Shown one piece after another: positions 26,393 through 32,379 of a DNA stretch of 32,379 bases. Made by a program: the position numbers and the translations under genes. The DNA lies in NCBI GenBank assembly GCA_021774775.1, contig JAJFIT010000251.1, positions 1-32,379 on the forward strand. The letters are read 5' to 3'. The stretch is from Alphaproteobacteria bacterium. GTDB taxonomy: Bacteria; Pseudomonadota; Alphaproteobacteria; Sphingomonadales; Kordiimonadaceae. Under the pieces are notes generated by a model. It was not told the origin of the DNA, ran no database searches, and saw only the letters and a program-made list of their open reading frames with translations. Each line of letters begins with the position of its first letter. The first letter of the stretch is position 1.

Positions 26393-26985
26393 AAATTTGC
26401 TTCATGCTTTAATGCTTGATCTAGCAGGGTATGGTAGGCATCGCGGCTTATTTCAACTACGCCGAATTGTGCCAAGTGGTCAGTACCAAACTGGGTATCC
26501 AGTAGTGTGAAGCCACCAGCTCTCAGTCGGGCGACCAGATGCACCAGAGCAACTTTGCTGGCACCGGTTTCGGTGTGAAACATGCTCTCGCCAAAAAAGC
26601 CGCCGGCCAGCGAAACACCATACAGGCCACCAACCAGCTCGCCTGCGCGCCAGCATTCTACCGAATGGGTAAAACCGTGGGAGTGAAGGTCACAGTATAG
26701 ATCTTCGATTTCCTGGCTAATCCAGGTTCCGTCGCGGTCATCTGATGTGGCAGCACATTCGCGTACTACTTGGCGGAATGCTGTATCAATTCTGACGTCA
26801 AACTTTTCCTGCCTGACCAGTTTTCCAAGGGAGCGCGGGATGTGAAATTCATCCAATGGCAGGATACCCCGTTGTTTCGGGTCAACCCAGAATATTTCTG
26901 CGTCGTCGCGACTGTCGGCCATCGGAAAAATGCCATTGGCATAGGCATTTAGCAAAAATTCGGGGGTAACTTTGCTGTTAGTCAT
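26329..26985 (-). CDS. aat: Leucyl/phenylalanyl-tRNA--protein transferase
   Basis: 218 aa; LLNAYANGIFPMADSRDDAEIFWVDPKQRGILPLDEFHIPRSLGKLVR, THSVECWRAGELVGGLYGVSLAGGFFGESMFHTETGASKVALVHLVARL. Confidence 0.96.
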   Translation of the reverse strand: MTNSKVTPEFLLNAYANGIFPMADSRDDAEIFWVDPKQRGILPLDEFHIPRSLGKLVRQEKFDVRIDTAFRQVVRECAATSDDRDGTWISQEIEDLYCDLHSHGFTHSVECWRAGELVGGLYGVSLAGGFFGESMFHTETGASKVALVHLVARLRAGGFTLLDTQFGTDHLAQFGVVEISRDAYHTLLDQALKHEANFQKLARGLSGSTILQLITHTS

Positions 26986-27014
26986 GCCCCACGTCTTTTC
27001 ATATACAGCTCAGG

Positions 27015-28361
27015 CTATTCTGATCGTTCTTCGAGAAATTTTTCGAGCCAGTGGATATCATAGTCACCTGCTTGAAAATCTTCGTTAGCCATCAATGCCT
27101 GGTGCAGTGGAATCGTGGTGATCACACCGTCAATTACATATTCCTCCAGCGATCTTTTCAACCGCAGCAAACACCCGTCGCGCGAATAGCCGGATACAAT
27201 TAATTTTGCGATCATACTGTCGTAATAGGGTGGAATTGTGTATCCCGCGTAGACGGCGCTGTCACAGCGGACATTTAACCCGCCAGGGACATGATACTGA
27301 GTAACAAGTCCGGGATTGGGCACAAAACTAAACGGGTGCTCGGCGTTAATGCGACACTCGATGGCATGGCCGAAGAAACGGACCATATCCTGCGTGTAGG
27401 ACAGTTTTTTGCCGGAAGCCACTCGGATCTGTTCGCGTACAATATCTATACCGGTGATCATTTCGGTAACTGGATGTTCAACCTGCACGCGGGTATTCAT
27501 TTCGATGAAGTAAAATTCACCGTCTTCATACAAAAACTCGATAGTACCAGCGCCGCAATAACCAAGATCAGACATGGCTTTTGAAATAATGCCCCCCATG
27601 CGTTCGCGTGTCTCGCTGTCGATAACCGGCGAGGGGGCTTCTTCCAGTACCTTCTGGTGGCGTCGCTGCAGAGAGCAATCGCGCTCGCCCAAATGGATAC
27701 AATTGCCGTGTTTGTCGCCGATCAATTGAAACTCAATATGACGTGGTTTGGTCAGGAATTTCTCTATATACACCGCATCGTCACCGAAGGATGCTTTTGC
27801 TTCGGTTCGACAGGTGTTGAGCTGCTGGCTCAGGTTTTCTGCGCTGCGGACAATTTGCATGCCGCGACCACCGCCGCCCGCAGATGCTTTGATGATGACC
27901 GGAAAACCAATGTCCTCGCAAACCTTGCGCGCTGTCTCATCGTCAGTAATGCCGCCGTCCGACCCGGGAACAACTGGAATGCCTAGTTTTTTGACAGTTT
28001 TCTTAGCTGTAATTTTATCGCCCATCACGCGGATATGGTCGCCTGAAGGACCGATGAATACGATGTCGTGCTCTTCGACGATATCGGCAAATTTTGCATT
28101 TTCAGACAGAAAACCATAACCTGGATGGATCGCGTCCGCGCCGGTAATTTCGGCTGCGGTCAAAATTGCGGGAATATTCAGATAGCTGTCAACTGACGCA
28201 GGCGGGCCAATACACACGCTTTCGTCTGCAAGCCGGACATGCATGGCGTCTTCGTCGGCGGTTGAATGCACAGCCACCGTTTTGATGCCCATTTCATGGC
28301 AGGCGCGGTGGATGCGAAGCGCAATCTCGCCTCGGTTAGCAATCAGAACCTTTTTAATCAT
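27015..28361 (-). CDS. accC: Acetyl-CoA carboxylase biotin carboxylase subunit
   Basis: 448 aa; [86 protein letters not shown]. Confidence 0.98.
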   Translation of the reverse strand: MIKKVLIANRGEIALRIHRACHEMGIKTVAVHSTADEDAMHVRLADESVCIGPPASVDSYLNIPAILTAAEITGADAIHPGYGFLSENAKFADIVEEHDIVFIGPSGDHIRVMGDKITAKKTVKKLGIPVVPGSDGGITDDETARKVCEDIGFPVIIKASAGGGGRGMQIVRSAENLSQQLNTCRTEAKASFGDDAVYIEKFLTKPRHIEFQLIGDKHGNCIHLGERDCSLQRRHQKVLEEAPSPVIDSETRERMGGIISKAMSDLGYCGAGTIEFLYEDGEFYFIEMNTRVQVEHPVTEMITGIDIVREQIRVASGKKLSYTQDMVRFFGHAIECRINAEHPFSFVPNPGLVTQYHVPGGLNVRCDSAVYAGYTIPPYYDSMIAKLIVSGYSRDGCLLRLKRSLEEYVIDGVITTIPLHQALMANEDFQAGDYDIHWLEKFLEERSE

Positions 28362-28372
28362 CGGCAGCGTTC

Positions 28373-28840
28373 CTACTCAATGATACAGAGAGGTTCGCCG
28401 AATTCCACCGGCTGGGAATCCGTGAACAAAATTTCTTTCACCGTGCCAGATTTTGGGGATGCAATCTGGTTCATGACTTTCATTGCTTCAATGATTAGCA
28501 ATGTGTCGCCTTCCTTGACCGTGTCGCCGACCTTAATGAAGACGTTGGCATCCGGACCAGAAGCGGCGTAGGCTGTTCCGACCATGGGCGAGGGTACCAT
28601 TCCAGGGTGGTCAGCAGCGCTGGCTGCAGGCGCTGCAGCCGGAGCCGCGCTCGTTGGGGCCGCGACAGGTGCTGGTGCTGCAGGCGCTGCGGGTACAGCA
28701 TAATTCACCGCACTTGGTGCCTGGCGTGCGACGCGAATGCTGAAGTCATCCTCGGCTACTTCGATTTCTGATAATGTCGATTTATCGAGCAGTTCCGCCA
28801 ATTCACGGATCAATTCCTTATACTCTTTAATTTTGGACAT
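28373..28840 (-). CDS. accB: Acetyl-CoA carboxylase biotin carboxyl carrier protein
   Basis: 155 aa; N-terminal [24 protein letters not shown], Ala/Pro linker, biotinylation motif [10 protein letters not shown]. Confidence 0.97.
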   Translation of the reverse strand: MSKIKEYKELIRELAELLDKSTLSEIEVAEDDFSIRVARQAPSAVNYAVPAAPAAPAPVAAPTSAAPAAAPAASAADHPGMVPSPMVGTAYAASGPDANVFIKVGDTVKEGDTLLIIEAMKVMNQIASPKSGTVKEILFTDSQPVEFGEPLCIIE

Positions 28841-28882
28841 TCAGTCTTCCCCTTCGTCTATCGATGTCTTTAACCGTGCAAA

Positions 28883-29326
28883 TCAATTGTTGCGCAGCAT
28901 AGCTGCTAACGCGTCAACCGCAAGAATATAACTGGTTGCGCCGAAACCACAAATTACCCCAGCCGCCACATCAGAAATGAAACTGTGGTGCCGGTATTCC
29001 TCGCGTGCAAACACGTTGGACAGATGGACTTCAATAACCGGTGTTTCAATCGCGCTAACCGCATCATGCAAGGCGATGGATGTATGGGTATAGGCAGCTG
29101 CATTTAAAATGATTCCGTCAGCAGATTTCCCGGCTTCCTGGACCCAGTCCACGAGCGTGCCTTCTATGTTGGTTTGGCGAAAGTCTGACGCTAAACCGTG
29201 GCCGGTGGCATGGGTGGCAACCAAGGCACTGATTTCGTCCAGTGTAGTGGTTCCGTATGTATCTGGCTCACGTGTACCCAGTAAATTCAGGTTGGGCCCG
29301 TTCAGAACAATAATTTTTTTCTGCAT
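28883..29326 (-). CDS. aroQ: Type II 3-dehydroquinate dehydratase
   Basis: 147 aa; IIVLNGPNLNLLGTREPDTYGTTTLDEI, GIILNAAAYTHTSIALHDA, PVIEVHLSNVFAREEYRHHSFIS. Confidence 0.97.
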   Translation of the reverse strand: MQKKIIVLNGPNLNLLGTREPDTYGTTTLDEISALVATHATGHGLASDFRQTNIEGTLVDWVQEAGKSADGIILNAAAYTHTSIALHDAVSAIETPVIEVHLSNVFAREEYRHHSFISDVAAGVICGFGATSYILAVDALAAMLRNN

Positions 29327-29489
29327 CAGCGGTCACTCTCTCCACAGATCGCTTGAAGCCATCTGTATAATGCCATAATGATGGCGTGCAAAGCAGGAAC
29401 AGTAATTTTATTGCTGCTGCCTAAAGCCAATTAGTTCAAAATGCAACAGCCAGAACGCAAGACTAGAATACAAGATTAGAAAAGTAATT

Positions 29490-29696
29490 ATGAGCCTATC
29501 AATCACAGTCAACGGTGAAGCCAAATCCATAGAAGCCCAGCAAACGGTTTGGGCTTTCCTTGAAGGGCTTCAACTGGATCCCAAAAAGGTCGCAGTTGAG
29601 CGAAATCTTGAAATTGTATCCAAATCTTTGTTCAAAGACGTGATGCTTGAAAACGGCGATCAGTTAGAAATTGTTCATTTCATCGGCGGAGGATGA
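29490..29696 (+). CDS. thiS: Sulfur carrier protein ThiS
   Basis: 68 aa; [58 protein letters not shown] with a C-terminal Gly-Gly. Confidence 0.93.
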   Translation: MSLSITVNGEAKSIEAQQTVWAFLEGLQLDPKKVAVERNLEIVSKSLFKDVMLENGDQLEIVHFIGGG

Positions 29697-30502
29697 CACC
29701 CGTGGCACCATCAAATAATTCAGACCAGTCAGCAAATGACACGTGGAAGCTTGCAGGCAAAATCTATAGCTCGCGGCTGATTGTAGGCACCGGAAAATAC
29801 AAGGATTTTGAGCAGACGGCAGCGGCGGTTGAGGCATCTGGCGCTGAAATTGTCACGGTCGCAGTACGCCGGGTTAATGTTTCTGATCCGAACCAGCCGA
29901 TGCTGGTGGATTATCTGGACCCTGAGAAAATTACCTATCTGCCCAACACCGCCGGTTGTTTTGACGCTGCATCCGCAGTGCGTACCCTTCGGTTGGCGCG
30001 CGAAGCGGGTGGTTGGGATTTGGTCAAACTTGAAGTTCTCGGAGACCAAAAAACCCTGTACCCCAATATGTTAGAAACATTTGAGGCCGCCGAAGTGTTG
30101 ATCAAAGACGGTTTCAAAGTGATGGTTTATTGCAGCGATGATCCAATCGCTGCAGCCAAACTGGAAGACATGGGATGTGTCGCGATAATGCCGCTTGGTG
30201 CGCCGATTGGCTCCGGTCTGGGAATTCAAAATCCGGTGCAAATCAGGTTGATGCTGGAGCAAGTTAAGGTACCATTATTGGTCGATGCTGGCGTTGGAAC
30301 GGCGTCCGACGCATCTGTTGCAATGGAATTAGGCTGCGACGGTGTGTTGATGAATACAGCGATTGCAGACGCAAAAGATCCGGTGAAGATGGCTAGCGCG
30401 ATGAAATTGGGCGTGGAAAGCGGGCGGTTGGCGTATCTTGCCGGACGCATGCCCAAAAAGAAATATGCAGACCCCAGCTCTCCACTAGCCGGATTAATTT
30501 AA
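29693..30502 (+). CDS. thiG: Thiazole synthase ThiG
   Basis: 269 aa; [107 protein letters not shown]. 4-nt overlap with thiS. Confidence 0.97.
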   Translation: MTPVAPSNNSDQSANDTWKLAGKIYSSRLIVGTGKYKDFEQTAAAVEASGAEIVTVAVRRVNVSDPNQPMLVDYLDPEKITYLPNTAGCFDAASAVRTLRLAREAGGWDLVKLEVLGDQKTLYPNMLETFEAAEVLIKDGFKVMVYCSDDPIAAAKLEDMGCVAIMPLGAPIGSGLGIQNPVQIRLMLEQVKVPLLVDAGVGTASDASVAMELGCDGVLMNTAIADAKDPVKMASAMKLGVESGRLAYLAGRMPKKKYADPSSPLAGLI

Positions 30503-30510
30503 CGCTTCCA

Positions 30511-31299
30511 TTACTCCGCTAGTTGGGCGGCATTTGCCTCGCGGCGGGCGCGGGAAACAGCCTGCACCAGGCGGCCATAGCCTGCTGCGCCGGTTACAAC
30601 ATCGTCTCCGATGATATAACCTGGCGTGCCCTCAAAGCCGATGTCTTTGCCGATAGCAAGCGTGTTTTGCACTGACTTTATCACCAGCTTGTCATTCATA
30701 TCTGCCTTCAATCGTTCTACGTTAAGACCCAGCGTGGCTGCAATTTGGTATAGCTGGCTTTCAGTTAGCGATCCTTTAGACGTCATGGTCGCAATATGAA
30801 ACTCCTCGAACTTGCCTTGCTTATGGGCCGCGAGCGCAGCGAGGGCGGCCAGATAGGAAACCGGCGTTTCACCCTGACGATCCAGTATCGGGAATTGCCG
30901 TGGAACATAACGGATATTGCCGTCTTCGCGCACAAGTTTCATAACTTCTGGAAAATGCCGACGGCAGAAGCTGCAGCGATAATCGAAAAATTCGACCATA
31001 GTGACGTCGCCGTTGGGGTTGCCGATCACGGGCGTTGCCGGGTCTTTTTCCAGATAATCGCGGTAGCTATTTATTGCTGGGCCCATACGCGCCATGGTTT
31101 GGCGTCGTTGAAGTTCGCGGAAGGCGAGGGCAATTATCTCAGGGTTTTTAAGGAGATAATCTTGAACTATCTGTTCAATTTTTTCGCGCTCGGCCGGGTC
31201 AACTTTCTTATCTTGTGCTGATGCTGGTCCAGTAAAAAACGCAACCGAAAAAGCAATTGCAGTAACAGCCTGAATTAATTGTGTCCCGAATTTCGTCAT
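30511..31299 (-). CDS. DsbA family thioredoxin-domain protein
   Basis: 262 aa; signal peptide; MVEFFDYRCSFCRRHFPEVMKLV (CxxC); YVPRQFPIL; GFEGTPGYIIGDDVVTGAAG. Confidence 0.93.
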   Translation of the reverse strand: MTKFGTQLIQAVTAIAFSVAFFTGPASAQDKKVDPAEREKIEQIVQDYLLKNPEIIALAFRELQRRQTMARMGPAINSYRDYLEKDPATPVIGNPNGDVTMVEFFDYRCSFCRRHFPEVMKLVREDGNIRYVPRQFPILDRQGETPVSYLAALAALAAHKQGKFEEFHIATMTSKGSLTESQLYQIAATLGLNVERLKADMNDKLVIKSVQNTLAIGKDIGFEGTPGYIIGDDVVTGAAGYGRLVQAVSRARREANAAQLAE

Positions 31300-31304
31300 A
31301 AATT

Positions 31305-32379
31305 TTACTCGTTACTGGTCGGCTCTACGCCGAAACTGGTTGTAATTCTGTGGCGCCCACGTCGGCGCTGTTGTTTGCTGGCTGCTTCTTCTGCAGCAAT
31401 GAAAATATCCTGAGCCCGAATCCAGTCCGGTGTGCCTACATTAAATCCGTCCATGGCCCTGCGTGCGTGGGTTAGGGCCTGCGCGGCTGCACCGCCCGAA
31501 TAAAATCGTTCAGCGGTCGCCAGATTGGCCTCTGGCTGTTGGTCAAGCCAGCTGTATGCTTTGGCAAGGTTAAACCACGCGAACGTATTGGTCCGGTCTT
31601 GGCGGGTCGCGGCTTTAAGGATTGGCAGCGCCTGCTGCATACGCTCGGAATCTTCGAATGAAACCAGCGCCTGGCCTAATGCTGTAGCAATTAGTGGCTC
31701 GCGCGGGGCTAACCGAACCGCCTCCTCGAAAACTGGAATTGAATCCGTAACCCGGCCGTTTTCGAATAGTATTTGGCCTTTGATCTCATGGAAATAAGGG
31801 TTGTTGGGTTCGGCATTTATCAGAGCATCGGCCTCGGCCAGTGCCAAATCCCACTCCAGCGCTTTGTTATAGGCATAGACCCTGGCGTAACGGGCGGCAA
31901 TGCTGGTGTCACTGACCGGATATTTACGCAGTGTTTGGCGTGGTTGGTCCAGATATCCGCCAAGTTTGGCTTGAAGGCGCTTGAAGCGTTCATCGATAAA
32001 TTTGTCTGGCGGTGTGTTGAAAAACGGACTTCCTGACGCGGTTTGCTGCAGCTGCAAAATGCGGGTGCGATTGAGTGGGTGGCTCCGCACGTATGGGTCC
32101 TGGCGGATCTGGGCGAGTATTTCCTGGTCACGCAATTTGTCGAAAAAACGGATCATTCCGGAGGGGGACACGCCGACCGTCTCCAGGTAGCGGGCACCAG
32201 CAAGGTCAGCCTCGCTTTCTTGTCCGCGCGTATAGGCCAAAAACTGTCGCTGGGCCACCGTTTGTCCGGCTGCGAGAATCCCAATGCCTGCGTCACCGCC
32301 GCCAAGGGCAATGGCCGCCGCCCCTAACACGAGCGACAAGATGCTGAAAGCGCCGGCTGTAGTTGCAGCGTCGCCGCGG
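31305..32379 (-). CDS. M48 family metalloprotease with C-terminal TPR repeats (BepA/YfgC-like), 5' end truncated at the window edge
   Basis: Frame stays open from the right edge (RGDAATTAGAFSILSLVLGAAAIALGGG...); GQESEADLAGARYL matches the M48 third zinc ligand region; then TPR-like repeats (AEADALINAEPNNPYFHEIKGQILFENGRVTDSIPVFEEAVRLAPREPLIATALGQAL). Confidence 0.88.
   Translation of the reverse strand, partial: RGDAATTAGAFSILSLVLGAAAIALGGGDAGIGILAAGQTVAQRQFLAYTRGQESEADLAGARYLETVGVSPSGMIRFFDKLRDQEILAQIRQDPYVRSHPLNRTRILQLQQTASGSPFFNTPPDKFIDERFKRLQAKLGGYLDQPRQTLRKYPVSDTSIAARYARVYAYNKALEWDLALAEADALINAEPNNPYFHEIKGQILFENGRVTDSIPVFEEAVRLAPREPLIATALGQALVSFEDSERMQQALPILKAATRQDRTNTFAWFNLAKAYSWLDQQPEANLATAERFYSGGAAAQALTHARRAMDGFNVGTPDWIRAQDIFIAAEEAASKQQRRRGRHRITTSFGVEPTSNE

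Noticed and set aside
29327-29489. TPP riboswitch upstream of thiS (gtataatgcca resembles part of a thi box)
   Set aside because: No CTGAGA element and no ACCTGA helix partner; only a short chance match.
1-32379. CRISPR arrays, transposases/IS ends, prophage genes, toxin-antitoxin or defence operons, tRNA/rRNA genes
   Set aside because: None seen on reading both strands; the coding content is almost entirely recognisable housekeeping or metabolic families.

Overview
This 32.4 kb window looks like a chromosomal segment from an alphaproteobacterium. The evidence is an NDUFA12-type complex I subunit, a DUF2155 protein, the order aat/accC/accB/aroQ/DsbA/M48, and LexA-box-like GAAC-N7-GAAC sites. 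Most of it is housekeeping: uvrA (3' truncated at the left edge), ssb, a uracil-DNA glycosylase family protein, a hybrid histidine kinase, a YdeP-like molybdoenzyme next to mobA, a DAO-family FAD oxidoreductase, a patatin-like protein, acyl-CoA dehydrogenase plus thiolase, a sterol desaturase-family protein, a glycerophosphodiester phosphodiesterase, a DUF4389 protein, a GGDEF-EAL protein, nrdJ, NDUFA12, mlaD, DUF2155, aat, accC, accB, aroQ, thiS, thiG, a DsbA-like protein and an M48-TPR protease (5' truncated at the right edge). I found no CRISPR array, transposon, prophage, rRNA or tRNA, and nothing that clearly forms a new defence or biosynthetic system. The most interesting signals are regulatory and architectural. 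Two exact GAAC-N7-GAAC LexA-type boxes sit upstream of uvrA and ssb, which are separated here by two accessory ORFs. One box overlaps a probable promoter of a gamma-glutamylcyclotransferase-like ORF, next to a 17-bp palindrome made of two back-to-back TTGACA hexamers. Other points are NrdR-like half-palindromes and tandem 3' hairpins around nrdJ, a DUF4389 protein with an AlgP/histone-H1-like tail, a 64-nt convergent coding overlap (DUF2155/aat), and a few unannotated small membrane ORFs. All identities come from reading motifs by eye; no database search was run.
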